Source: Bog-950 sp964631835
GTDB taxonomy: Bacteria > Bacteroidota > Bacteroidia > Chitinophagales > LD1
Assembly: GCA_964631835.1 (NCBI GenBank)
Contig: CAZWAD010000003.1
Span: 207,380-271,379, forward strand
Reading direction: 5' to 3'
Length of the DNA stretch: 64,000 nucleotides
The notes under the pieces were generated by a model that saw nothing but the letters and a program-made list of their open reading frames with translations, made no database searches and was not told the origin of the DNA. Shown here piece by piece: positions 1 through 11,300 of this stretch. Within the stretch, counting starts at the first letter, position 1. Each line of letters opens with the position of its first letter. A program made the translations under genes and the position numbers.

Positions 1-282
1 AAATATTTTCCGATGCTTCGTAATATTAAAAACGCGGCTTATTATCCTTCGCTGCATGTGGGTTTTGAATTCGAAACCGGTGGGCATGTTTTTCATGTAA
101 ATTTTACCAACACGCGCGGCATGCTCGAAAACGATTTTTTGCCTTATAACACCGCCAACTGGGCGCAGGGGCAGTTCAGGCTTGGGTTTACCATTTCGCG
201 AACCTTTCCGCTTAGTTTTAAAAACAAGCCGAAGGAGGAGCGCAGGTACTGGAAGAAAGGGAGCGTTGAAGACGGGAAATAA
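1..282 (+). CDS. C-terminal part of a DUF5777-type beta-barrel protein (5' end outside window)
   Basis: The reading frame is open from base 1 to the stop at 280-282, so the gene begins upstream of the window and the ATG at 13 is probably internal. The visible residues include GFEFETGGHVFHVNFTNTRG and end with GQFRLGFTISRTFPLSF followed by a basic tail. The ETGGHVF...FTN.RGM pattern, then alternating hydrophobic strands and a terminal aromatic residue, matches from memory the end of the Bacteroidota DUF5777 beta-barrel family, thought to sit in the outer membrane. No function is known. The assignment rests on motif recall from about 90 residues, not on a search. Confidence 0.7.
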   Translation, partial: KYFPMLRNIKNAAYYPSLHVGFEFETGGHVFHVNFTNTRGMLENDFLPYNTANWAQGQFRLGFTISRTFPLSFKNKPKEERRYWKKGSVEDGK

Positions 283-355
283 TTTTTTTTCGGTTTTAAA
301 AAATAGTTATAATTTTCACCGGCAAATACATTTTTAACCATTAAAATTTTTTATC

Positions 356-832
356 ATGCCTTACCAGAATCTTGAAGGGACTATTCCGCCCGCGGTAGTA
401 ACCGAAGTGGGCACCAAGCTGAACGAAATTATTACGGCACTGGCGCCTTATGTAATAAACCTGAGCATGGAGGAGCGCAGCCAGCTTTACAAAATGGGCG
501 CCACGCGCAACAGCCTGGTGCAAAAAACCATTACCGTATGCGATAACTATCCGCAGGTAGTGCCTGCGTTTGTATCGGTTGATGATTTAAAAGATGATTA
601 TACGGCTTACGGGCAAATGGACCCGCTGCGGCTGCTGGCGCTTCAAATTGCCGAAAGCCTTGACGATACTCAAATGGCGCGCGGCAGCGAAGCGCTTACC
701 AAAGGAACCCTGCCGGTATATGCCAGCGTAAAAAGCGCCCGCCAGCAGAACGTTCCGGGGGCTGATGCGGCTTACGAATTGCTGAACCCGTATTTCGATT
801 TGCCCGACCAGCCCGATGGCGGAAACCCTTAA
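356..832 (+). CDS. Conserved hypothetical protein, paralogue of the gene at 1482
   Basis: 158 residues beginning MPYQN, with no signal peptide or membrane segment, so probably cytoplasmic. It aligns by eye along its whole length with the product of 1482-1940. Shared blocks are the MPYQN start, a VINL/VNL motif followed by charged residues, a V.PAFV..DD block, and near the C terminus PVYASVK.A...NVPGAD...L.PYF. The composition suggests a mostly alpha-helical protein. I recognise it as a family repeated in Bacteroidota genomes but know no function or named domain. The 73-bp upstream gap is AT-rich. Downstream lies a candidate small RNA rather than another gene. The C terminus is acidic and polar, whereas the paralogue ends in lysines. 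Confidence 0.85.
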   Translation: MPYQNLEGTIPPAVVTEVGTKLNEIITALAPYVINLSMEERSQLYKMGATRNSLVQKTITVCDNYPQVVPAFVSVDDLKDDYTAYGQMDPLRLLALQIAESLDDTQMARGSEALTKGTLPVYASVKSARQQNVPGADAAYELLNPYFDLPDQPDGGNP

Positions 833-910
833 AGCCAGAAGGGCGTTGAGCCGCGGGGCTAAAAAAGCAGTGAAATTTTCTTGCTTTCTAATTATTTTAT
901 AATTACTTTA

Positions 911-1124
911 GCCTCGTGTTTTAGTTTTAACTTCAAGAAAGGGAGCAGGGGTTACCTTTTACGAAGAATAGTTTGATTCTTAATTCATCCCCGGCCGTCA
1001 GTTTTCTTTTAATTGTCATGGTCTTAAAGTTAAACTGGCGGCTAGTTCAAAAAAAGTTTTTCATAACGGGGCGTCCTGCCCTGGTTAGTGTGTCAGCTGC
1101 CCGCTTTCAGCGGGCAGTTTTTTT
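911..1124 (+). ncRNA. Candidate structured small RNA (6S-like fold), ending in an intrinsic terminator
   Basis: This non-coding stretch starts about 80 bp after the preceding stop. A near-consensus -7 box, TACTTTAG (TAnnTTTG with one change), lies at about 904-911 with a TTG about 20 bp further up. Inside, an 11-bp stem pairs 994-1004 (GCCGTCAGTTT) with 1032-1042 (AAACTGGCGGC), with one G-U pair. An outer helix can pair GGGAGCAGG at 941-949 with CCTGCCCT at 1075-1082, with a bulge. A strong terminator follows. Nested pairing over about 200 nt resembles 6S RNA, but this is inference from hand folding. The exact start is uncertain. It could instead be a long 3' UTR of the upstream gene. Confidence 0.45.
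1097..1124 (+). terminator. Strong intrinsic terminator
   Basis: Perfect 8-bp stem CTGCCCGC (1097-1104) / GCGGGCAG (1110-1117), loop TTTCA, then seven T residues at 1118-1124. It lies 265 bp after the nearest upstream stop codon, which is why a separate small transcript is suspected. Confidence 0.9.
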
Positions 1125-1129
1125 GCCGG

Positions 1130-1480
1130 TTTGTATATATTTAATGAAATAAATAATAAAAATTATCAAATAATAAATAAAATTATCAAATAAATAATAT
1201 GCAATGCTAAAATATAATAAAATATATTCAAAATTTAATAAAAAAAATTAAAAGATAAATAATTGATATTTAAAATTATATAAAAAATATCAAAACTTAA
1301 ACAAAAAAATAAATAAACAATTATTAAAACAGAATTTATATAATAAATAACAAATAGATAAAAAAATAATCAAAAGCAATATATAAAGTATAAAAAATTT
1401 AATTTAAAATATTAAATATTAAATAATAGTATAAAAATGAAATAAAACTTTATTAATATTGACTTCTAAACCAATAAAAC
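1130..1480. other. Extremely AT-rich intergenic spacer
   Basis: About 350 bp composed almost entirely of A and T, in sharp contrast to the GC-balanced genes on both sides. It contains imperfect direct repeats such as AAATTATCAAATAA (about 1158 and 1181) and many A-tracts. No ORF, no GC-containing hairpin and no clear single promoter can be picked out, because -7-like sequences are everywhere. It directly precedes the hypothetical gene at 1482. A similar block precedes the gene at 25194. Confidence 0.85.
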
Positions 1481-1481
1481 T

Positions 1482-1940
1482 ATGCCCTACCAAAACATTG
1501 ATGCCACCCTCAGCGAAACCGACCGCGACCTCATTCGCCAAAAAGCCGATGAAATAGCCGCCCTGTTGCCCTTTGCCGTAAACCTTGCTAAGGGCGAAAA
1601 GCGGAAATCGCTTCGCCTGGGCGCCCAAAGCGAAAAATTTTTTATTGACATACTCAAAATCATCAAACTAAGCCCCGTGTATAAACCGGCTTTTGTCAAC
1701 GATGATATGTTCGGCCGCGATGTTGACCTGTACGTAAACCTGCTGCTGGTTGAAAACAAAATAAACGAACTGTGCGAAATGATTACCGACACCCGCAGCG
1801 CCCTGGCTCAGGAAATGATGAAACCCGGGCTGGCCGTTTACGCCAACATCAAGCAAGCCGCCCGCGCCAACGTACCCGGTGCCGATACCGTGCTCAGCCA
1901 GCTGCAGCCCTACTTTAAAAAAGAACGCAAAAAAAAATAG
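1482..1940 (+). CDS. Conserved hypothetical protein, paralogue of the gene at 356
   Basis: 152 residues starting MPYQNIDATLS, without signal peptide or membrane helix. It shares with the 356-832 product the MPYQN start, a central VNL block, the PAFV.DD motif and the C-terminal NVPGAD...L.PYF block. It ends in a lysine-rich tail (KKERKKK), which could contact nucleic acid or only be a solubility tail; the sequence does not decide. The spacer upstream is strikingly AT-rich and a nested inverted repeat begins two bases after the stop. Function unknown. Confidence 0.85.
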   Translation: MPYQNIDATLSETDRDLIRQKADEIAALLPFAVNLAKGEKRKSLRLGAQSEKFFIDILKIIKLSPVYKPAFVNDDMFGRDVDLYVNLLLVENKINELCEMITDTRSALAQEMMKPGLAVYANIKQAARANVPGADTVLSQLQPYFKKERKKK

Positions 1941-1941
1941 A

Positions 1942-2000
1942 ACCGGTGCTTTTATATATGGCTTGCGCACCATATATAAAAGCGGCAACCCCGCACCGGT
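1942..2000. repeat. Nested inverted repeat after the paralogue gene
   Basis: Two inverted repeats are interleaved. An inner perfect 14-bp pair is GCTTTTATATATGG (1948-1961) and CCATATATAAAAGC (1970-1983). An outer 8-bp pair is ACCGGTGC (1942-1949) and GCACCGGT (1993-2000). They share bases, so the two helices compete at their ends. No T-run follows on the plus strand. On the minus strand a run of T corresponding to the A-run at 1929-1937 lies some 10 bases beyond. It could be a terminator, an mRNA 3'-stabilising hairpin or a protein-binding site. Confidence 0.7.
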
Positions 2001-2105
2001 AAAAAAACAGCACCCCCGCACAAATTTTATTTTGTTGCAGCTTCATTAAAAACTAATTCCCATAATTATTGCATACCTGAAAAATTGATTTACATTTAGG
2101 ACAAG

Positions 2106-2163
2106 AAAAACAGGCTGTGGAAATGTAGAGGATAAGTTTTGGGTAAATCACTGCCTGTTTTTT
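2106..2163 (+). terminator. Terminator-like or attenuator hairpin upstream of the adhesin
   Basis: A 10-bp stem pairs AAAAACAGGC (2106-2115) with GCCTGTTTTT (2153-2162) around a 37-nt loop, with the T-run forming part of the stem. A weak -7-like TACATTTA lies just upstream at about 2090. It could end a short transcript, or act as an attenuator in a long adhesin leader. Folding is by eye only. Confidence 0.4.
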
Positions 2164-2238
2164 CGCAAAAAATATATTCTTGCAACGCTATATGAAATAA
2201 TTTTTTTGATGCGGCAGAAACCTTTACCCCCGAACACC

Positions 2239-2376
2239 ATGAACCCCCTTAACAACGGCTTGCCGCCAACCGGTCAGCCGCGTTTACAACATATTAATTT
2301 ATTACATATTACTCCCGCACCGGGCGCACCGGCTGCCGGTTCTTTTATTTTACCTGTTATAAATCATAGTTTATGA
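2239..2376 (+). CDS. Possible 45-residue leader ORF coupled to the adhesin gene
   Basis: An ORF of 45 codons starts at ATG 2239 and ends with TGA at 2374-2376, so its stop overlaps the adhesin start (2373) as ATGA. That arrangement is typical of translational coupling. The product begins MNPLNNGLPPTGQPR, ends LPVINHSL, and is rich in proline, alanine and hydrophobic residues. It has no obvious signal peptide and I recognise no family. No clear Shine-Dalgarno sequence precedes it, but Bacteroidota often lack one. The overlap could be chance: the frame is short and codon-usage evidence is weak. Confidence 0.35.
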   Translation: MNPLNNGLPPTGQPRLQHINLLHITPAPGAPAAGSFILPVINHSL

Positions 2377-5300
2377 AAAAATTCATCTCTTCCTATATGA
2401 ATACCCGTTTGATTACTCCGCTGCGCAGCGTACCGGTATGGATGCTGGCAGGCCTGCTGTTCATTTCCGGCACTCATCGCAGTTTGGCGCAGGCGCTTCC
2501 CAACCCCGTATGCCCCGGCTCACCGGTGTTTTATTTCGACTTTGTTGCTAACCCTGTTACCGATACTACTTTTGGTAATGTTGTTCGCGGTGGTTCCTGC
2601 TGCGCAGGTTTTCCGGGCTCCGACAATAACTGTATTAACGTGGTGGTGCGCGTACCGCCCAGCATTGCAGGCGCCCAGATAGATATTATTTCAGGTGCCG
2701 GTGCCGGTGGGTCGTTTTTTGCCAGTGCCGACTGCGGACCCCTTCAGCCTGCCGCAGGTCAGCCCATTTGCTTAAATAACAGTTCTACACAAATTGATAC
2801 CGTAAACGTTACCTTCTGTAAACCCGGAGCCAACCTGAACGTATATCGTATTACTACCTTTGCCCGCCCCACTTTCCCCGATGATACCGTTGCCGTAGGC
2901 TGCAGCGACACCATGCGCGTACTGGGGCTCGTATCGCCTATTACCTGGCAGTCCGTTTTCCCGGGCGCAGCCGGTCAATATAACAGCCTCTTAAGCTGTA
3001 CCACCTGCCAGCAGCCAACCTTTACCCCAAATGCTACCACACCCGCCCTGGTACGTTACCGCGTTTGCGGAAATATTCAGCTCAGCGGCTGTTTGGGGCA
3101 AACTTCCATTTGCGACACCGTAGATATTACTGTAATACCTACCTGGAACAATTCACCCGATGTGAATATATGTCAGCCAACTACCACCGCCAACCTGGGT
3201 ACCCCACCGGCTAATGCTTCCTGGTTTTTTGTCAGCGGTCCCGCCACCCCCACCGTAAATGGTTCTACCGGTGCGGTCAGCAACCTTACTGCTAACGGTA
3301 CTTATAATTTTGTTTTAAGAAGAACAAACAACAACGGAATTTGTACCGATACCGTAGCCATAATAAGAAGCGCCAAGCCCAATGCCGGTACCGACCAGTT
3401 TGTATGCGCACCACAAACCACTGCCTCATTAGGCTCATCAGGCGGAAACACCTGGAGTTTCCTCTCCGGTCCTGCAGCAGCTTCAGTACACCCCACCAGC
3501 GGGGCAGTAACCGGTATGAGCGCTAACGGCTTTTACCTGTTTATTCTCGGCTCCGGCTCCTGCACCGATACCGTTCAGGTTGAAAGGAGAGCCCAGCCCG
3601 CTTCGCCTACAGCCACCAACAACGGTCCCCTTTGCGTGGGCGATAATTTAAACTTGTTTGCCACAACAGTACCCAGCGCCACTTATAGCTGGGTGGGCCC
3701 GGCAACTTTTGCATCCGCTGCCCAAAACCCTACTATAAATAATGTAACCACCGCCAATGCCGGAACCTATAAAGTTGTTTCCATTGTAAACAGTTGTTCC
3801 AGCGATACAGCCTCAACCACCGTTTCAATATTTGCCATTCCTGCCGACCCATCAGTCAGCAGCAATTCGCCTGTTTGCGAAAACGATACTATTAAACTTT
3901 TTGCCACCGGTTCAGGAGGTGCTACATATAATTGGACAGGTCCCGGAGGGTACAACAGCACCCAACAAAATCCTATCCGTTTAAATGCCACTTCTGCCAT
4001 GGCGGGAACTTACTGCGCCACTCAAACCGTTAACGGCTGCACCAGCAGCCCCCAGGCTTGCACCAATGTAGTAGTTAACCCCAAACCGGTAATATCTGCA
4101 GCCGTTGGCGCCAACCCAACTACCTGTAGCGGCTCTGACGGAACCATTACCCTGGGCGGATTAACTGCCGGTGTAAATTATAATATTAACTATCAAAAAA
4201 ATGCCGTATCGCAAATACCTGTTAACCAAACTGCAAGTGGCAGCGGAACGGTAGTTATTTCGGGATTAACCGCTGGAACTTATTCTAATTTTGTTGTTAC
4301 TGTTTCTTCCAACGGATGTACATCGAACGCTTTTGCAGGTCCTGTTATTCTTACCGACCCGGCTACTCCGGCAGCGCCAACTGTCAGCAGCAACAGCCCC
4401 GTCTGCTTCGGAAACACCATTCAATTATTCGCCTCCGGTCCCGGTACTTCATTTAGCTGGACTGGTCCCGGCTTTAACAGCACCCAACAAAATCCAACCC
4501 GCTCCAATGCTACCCATGCTATGGAAGGAAATTACTGCGCCACCCAAACTGTTAATAACTGTGTCAGCTCACAGGCTTGTACCTTTGTAGATATTGACTC
4601 TCTGCCCGTTGTAAACGCAGGTACAGGTTTCGAAGTTTGTGACGGCTCCTGTGTTCAAATTGGCGGAAGCCCTACAGCTACCAGCGGAACACCCGGATAT
4701 AACTACTCTTGGTCAGGAGGAGCGTTACCGGTTGCAAATCCTTCGGTTTGTCCTAACACATCTACTCTGTACACCGTGACTGTTACAGACTCACATGGCT
4801 GTTCCGCTACATCTAACACCGTAGTTACTGTAAATCAACGCCCCACTGCCGATGCAGGTAACGACCAAACTCTGGTTGCTTGCAGTTCAACCGGAGTTAA
4901 CATAGGCGGTACACCTACAGCCTCTGGCGGAGCAGGAGGATATACTTATTTGTGGGCACCCGGTGCAGGTCTTTCTTCCACCACAACCGCTAACCCACTT
5001 GTTCAGGGAATAGGCTCTGACCAATGCTATACCGTTTTGGTAACCGACAGTAAAGGCTGTACAGCCCAGGATGGTGTTTGTGTAACCGTTACCGGTGGTT
5101 CTTTTTCTGTGGTTATCATTCCAAATACCTCTATTACCTGGTGTGCTGAAACTGCGGGCAGTGTAACCCTTACCGCTTTAGCTACTTCTGGAACACCTTC
5201 CTACACTTATGCCTGGACTGGTCCTAACCTTTCTCCTTTAAATCAGGCCAACGCAACAGCAAATCCGAGTACGCCCGGTACATATATTTATGGCGTGGTG

Positions 5301-8300
5301 GTAACCGATGCTACCGGTTGCCAGGCAGGCGATACGATTTCTGTTACTGTTCACCCTTCCCCTTCTGCTGATGCGGGAGCGGATAAAACCTACGCTCCGT
5401 GCAGTCCTAACTCTGTTACCATAGGCGGTGCCGTTACAGGTTCGGGTGGAACTCCTCCTTATATATACAGTTGGAGCCCCGCTCCCGGATTGTCTTCAAC
5501 TACGGTTCCCAACCCAACAGTTTCAGGAATTACAGTTACTACAACATATACGGTTACAGTAACTGACAGTCTTGGATGTACAGCCACTGATGCTGTTCTT
5601 GTTACTGTAGTAAATAATCCGCCTTCAGTAAGCATCTCTGCCAATAGCTCCACCGAATGGTGTAATGGAAGTAATGGTAGCACCAACCTTACTGCTAACA
5701 TAACCGGTGGAACAAGTCCGTTTACCTTTGCATGGAGCGGTTCCCCAATCAGCCAAACTAATACTCAAACTGTAAATGTAAATCCTAACCTGACGGGGAC
5801 ATACATTTATACGGTTACAGTTACTGACGACTTTAATTGCACTGCAACTGCGTCAAGAGCAATTACGGTAAACCCGAACCCAATTGCCGAAGCAGGACCG
5901 AATGATACTATTTGCAACGGAAACAGTTCAGTTCTGGGTGACAGCCCAACGGCAACCGGTGGTACTTCACCATACACCTATTCATGGTCGGGTGGAGCTT
6001 CGCCTTTTGCCAACCCTACTGTTAACCCTATTATTACTACAACTTACTCTCTTACTGTAACCGATAGCAAAGGCTGTACAGCTACGGACGGAACCACGGT
6101 TGTTGTAAATCCGGTGCCTTCTGCAAATGCAGGTCCCGACCAAACCATAGTAAATTGTATAGGAGATAGTGTAACCCTTGGCGCAAACCCTACTGCTTCA
6201 GGAGGTACAGTTCCCTATACCTATTCCTGGTCGCCTCTTACAGGGCTTAACAGCGGCTCGGTTGCGAACCCGGTGGCAACAGGCATAGTCAGCAACCAGA
6301 CTTATTGCGTAACTGTAACCGATGTAAATGGATGTTCCAGCGTTGACTGTGCATTTGTAACAGTTCAGCAAAGTACCCTGCAGGCGCAAACTGCCCCAGC
6401 GGCAAGTTTCTGTGCCGGTTCTGTAACTCCCTATAATGTAGGCGGAAGCCCAACAGCTTTAGGCGGAACTCCTGCATATTCCTATTCGTGGAGTCCTGCA
6501 ACCGGCTTGAGTGCAACCAATATTGCCAACCCGCTGGCAACACCTACCGTAACGACAACCTATTGTGTAACAGTGACCGATGCAAACGGCTGTACTTCTT
6601 CAGCTTGCGTTACTATTACTGTTAATCCGCTGCCAACCGCAAATGCCGGAAATGATACGTCCTTATGTTCAGGCTCATGTGTTGTGTTGGGCGCCAGTCC
6701 CACCGGTTCGGGAGGAACAGGAGCATTAACTTATACATGGACTCCTGGTACCGGATTGAACAGTTCATCCATAGCCAACCCCACTTCCTGTCCCGGCTCA
6801 ACTACCGCTTATAGCGTAACAGTAACCGATTCGCGCGGATGCTCGGCTTCGGATAATATTACAATAACCATTAACCCAAAACCGGTTGCCAATGCAGACG
6901 GACCTTACTTAGTAACTACTTGTACGGGCGATAGTGTGCAATTAGGTGACTTCCCTGCTGCCACCGGAGGAACCGGTACGCTTACTTGTCTATGGTCTCC
7001 GCCAACAGGCTTAGACAACCCTAATTTGTGCAACCCCTATTTCAAAGGCTCAACACCGGGAATCTATTTCTATACTCTTACTGTTACAGATGTAAACGGC
7101 TGCTCAGATAATGATGTGGCAAGAGTAACAGTTACCGATGGCAACCTTTCTGTTTACCCCGGCAGCGGTGGTGCTTATTGCTCAGGCAGCGGTGGCTGTG
7201 TTACCCTTGGCGGTCCTCTGTATGGTGGCGAAGCTCCTTTTTCATTTGCATGGTCTTCGAACCCTCCGGGATTTTCAAGCAGTGTACCTCACCCTATTGT
7301 TTGTCCTACAGTAACTACTACGTATTGCTTGACTGTAACTGACGCGAATGGTTGTACTGCTGTTGCCTGCGATACTGTAACCGTTAATCCTACACCTGTT
7401 GCTGATGCAGGCCCGGATACAACAATTTGTAATGGAACCTCGGTGCGGTTAGGCGGAAGTCCGACTGCCTCTGGCGGTACACCCGGATTTGTCATTAATT
7501 ATACATATAGCTGGTCAATCGGAATTGGATTGGACAGCACCAATGCAGCAAATCCCACTGCTACACCCCCATTTACTATTTCTTACAATGTTGTGGTAAC
7601 AGATGCCAGGGGTTGTACTGCCACTGACGGTGCAACGGTAACAGTCCGCGCCAAACCTACAGCCGATGCCGGACCTGACAAATCATTAATAGCATGTTCA
7701 TCGGACAGTGTTCAAATAGGTGGTTCTCCTGCCGGTTCAGGTGGTGGAGGAGGATTAACCTGTTTATGGACTCCGGCTGGAGGGCTAAGTGATTCTTCCA
7801 ATTGCAATCCGTGGGTAAAAAACCTGGGTTCTTCTGTAACCTATACTTTACGTGTAACCGACCAATTCGGATGCTTCGCTGAAGACCAGGTTTCGGTAAT
7901 TGTTACAAATCCGAATCTGACGGCTGAGGCCGGAAACGATGTGTCATTCTGCCAGGGAGCTTCGGTTTCAATTACTTTGGGAGGGGTACCAACAGCGGTT
8001 GGAGGTACACCAAATTATACTTACGCCTGGTCGTCAAACCCACCGGGCTTTAGCAGTAATGTGGCAAATCCAATCATTTCGCCCACAGTTACTACAACTG
8101 TTACGGTTGTGGTAACAGATGCAAACGGATGTGTCGCTTCCGATACCGTGAAAATAACTGTTAATCCGCGCCCGACAGTAGAGGCAGGTCCGAATGATAC
8201 AGTTTGCTCCGGTGCCTGTGTGGTGCTGGGAGGCTCCCCCACGGCTTTTGGCGGAACCGGTTCGCTTTCCTATAGCTGGACTCCTGTAAACCCGACCGGT

Positions 8301-11300
8301 AATTTCTCAACAGCAACTGATATTCCTAACCCCGTAGCCTGCCCGATTAATAATACCACTTATACGGTAGTAGTAACCGACTCTATTGGTTGCAGCAACA
8401 GCGACAATGTAATTATTCGAACCTGGCAGAACCCGGTGGCTCACGCGGGCAACGACCAAACAGCTGTGGCTTGCGAAAACTCCTGTGTAGTTCTTGGCGC
8501 TTTACCAAGCGCTACCGGTGGAACTCCGGGATATTTCTATGCCTGGGCTCCTACAACCGGAATGAATAACTCCGGCTTGCCTAATCCTACAGTTTGCAAT
8601 CTTTCTGCTGATGTTTGCTATACATTAACAGTAACCGATATTAATGGCTGTACTGCCACTGATGTTGTTTGTGTAACGGTAACCCAGCCTACTCTAACGG
8701 CTAATGCCGGCATTGACAGAAACCTGTGTGCCAGCAACACAGCTTGCGTACAACTTGGCGGCAGTCCGTCTGCCACAGGAGGCACTCCGGCTTATACTTA
8801 TACCTGGTCGCCTGTTACCGGTATTTGCACAGGAAGCGCACCCTCCAATGCCAACCCGTTTGTGTTGCCGAATACCACTACCATTTATATACTGAATGTA
8901 TCGGATGTGAATGGTTGTACCGCTGCCGACACTGCTACTGTAACGGTTTATCCTCCTATTGTTGTTGTGCCGGCTAACGATACCACCATTTGCTCCGGTG
9001 GAAGCGCTTCGCTTTGTGTTCAGGTGAGCGGAGGTGTGAGCCCATATACTTATTCCTGGTCACCGGGAACGGGGCTGAACAGCACCACATCTGCTTGCCC
9101 GGTTGCAACGCCTTCAGGCACTACCACTTACTGTGTTACAATTACCGATGCGGTAAACTGTACGGCTTCTGTTTGCATTACCATTACAGTAAATCCAAGA
9201 CCGGTTGCTGATGCGGGACCCGACCAGACAATTCTGGACTGCTCCGGTTCTTTTGCCATACTTGGCGGTTCTCCGACCGGTTCCGGAGGTTCGGGTAATT
9301 TCTCGTATTCATGGTCGCCAACCAACAATTTGATTACCGCTACAAGCGCTAACCCGATTGTTATCGGACTTACTACCACCACCACCTATTGCGTAACAGT
9401 AACTGACAACGCCACCGGTTGTACAGCCTCGGATTGCGCTACTATTACTGTAAATCCTTCAACCCTGCAGGCGAATGCAGGCCCTGCCAGCTTGAATTTC
9501 TGTCCCGGTCCGGGCTGTATTCTTATTGGAGGAACTCCCACAGCAACCGGGGGCACTCCGCCTTATAGTTATCAATGGGGTCCGGGAGTTGTCCAATCGG
9601 TATCCAATCCCTGTGTTTCGCCAACAGTTACTACTACCTATTATGTAACAGTAACCGATGCGCTGGGTTGTTTTGCCATAGATTCTATTACTATAGTTGT
9701 AAGCCCGCAGATTACAGCATGTGCGGGTCCGGATACTGCCATTTGTTTCGGGCAATGCGTTACACTTGGATGTGCAATACCTGCCACCGGTGGAACACCT
9801 CCCTTAACCTATTTCTGGGCTGGCGGTGCCTTCCCTGCCAACTCTCCCAATCCTACGGCTTGTCCTACTTCAAGCACTACTTATACTTTGGTTGTAACCG
9901 ATGCTTTCGGATGTTCCGCAACCGACCAGGTGAATGTTGTTGTCCGTCCTTTGCCCATTGCCAATGCCGGACCGGACGGGAGTATTTATGCCTGTTCCGA
10001 AGATAGTATAATACTTGGTGGAAGCCCCTCAGCGACCGGTACTTGCAGTCCTTATACTTACTCGTGGACACCAACATTTAATCTTTCACTGAGATGTGAT
10101 ACTTGTCCTAATCCTATTTTAGATAGCTTAGGTAATCATACTCTATTTACTTTGTGTGTTACTGATTGCAACGGATGTTCTGCCTGCGATGATGTGTATG
10201 TACAGGTTATTCCACCTACTATATTTATTGAAATAGATCCGGTGCCGCCTTTGTGTTCTAATAATTTGAGCTGCGTGACTTTAAACAGCACTGTTACCGG
10301 TGGAGTACCGCCTTACGTTTACAATTGGTCGGCAGGAGCAACTCCTGCAAATGCTGCTGACCCGGTGGTTTGCCCCACAGTTACTTCTACTTACGAGGTT
10401 ACCGTGACCGATTCAAAAAGTTGTCAGGCTTATGCAACAGCACAGGTTACAGTTAACCCGCCACCGGTAGCCAGCATCAGCGGCTTGAATTCGCAGTATT
10501 GTATCAGCAATCCTCCGGTTACCTTAACAGGAATTCCTTCTGGTGGAACATTCAGCAGTAACGGTCCGGGAATGAGCGGCACTACTTTCTCACCGGGTGT
10601 TGCAGGAATAGGAACCTGGCAGATTACTTACCGGTACACCGACCCGCTTACCGGCTGCACCGATGATACGACCATGACTGTGATTGTTGATTCCTTACCT
10701 CAGCTTTCGGTATCCGGCTACAATTCGGAATACTGCAAGAATGATAGCTGCATAACCCTTGTTCCGAATCCAACAGGCGGAACTTTCACCGGTCCGGGAA
10801 TTTCGGGATATACGTTCTGCCCCGGAAACGGTAATTCGGGTGTGGGCAGTGCCGGAAACGATACCATCAGGTATTCGTACACCGACCCTATTGCCGGTTG
10901 CAGCAACACACTCACGTTTATTATCCATGTAAACAACAATCCTACGATAACCATTGCGGGACCTTCGGCAGTTTGCCAGGGGCAAACCGCCACGCTTACC
11001 GCTACCAGTCCCGGAAACAGTATTTCGTGGCAGGTGCAGGGAGGCGCTAACCTCGGTTCTAACAACCCGCTTACAGTTACTCCGGTAGGCCCTACATATT
11101 GCGTAATCGGTACAGCTGCCAATGCCGCCAGCCAGTGTATTGCCCGCGATACCATTTGCATTCAGGTGAATCCGCTGCCGGTGGTTAATATCCTCGGCTT
11201 GAATTCGCAGTATTGTGTGGATGATGCCTGTGTTACTTTAACCGGTTCTCCTTCGGGCGGCTTTTTCAGCGGACCGGGTGTTTCGGGTACTCAGTTCTGC

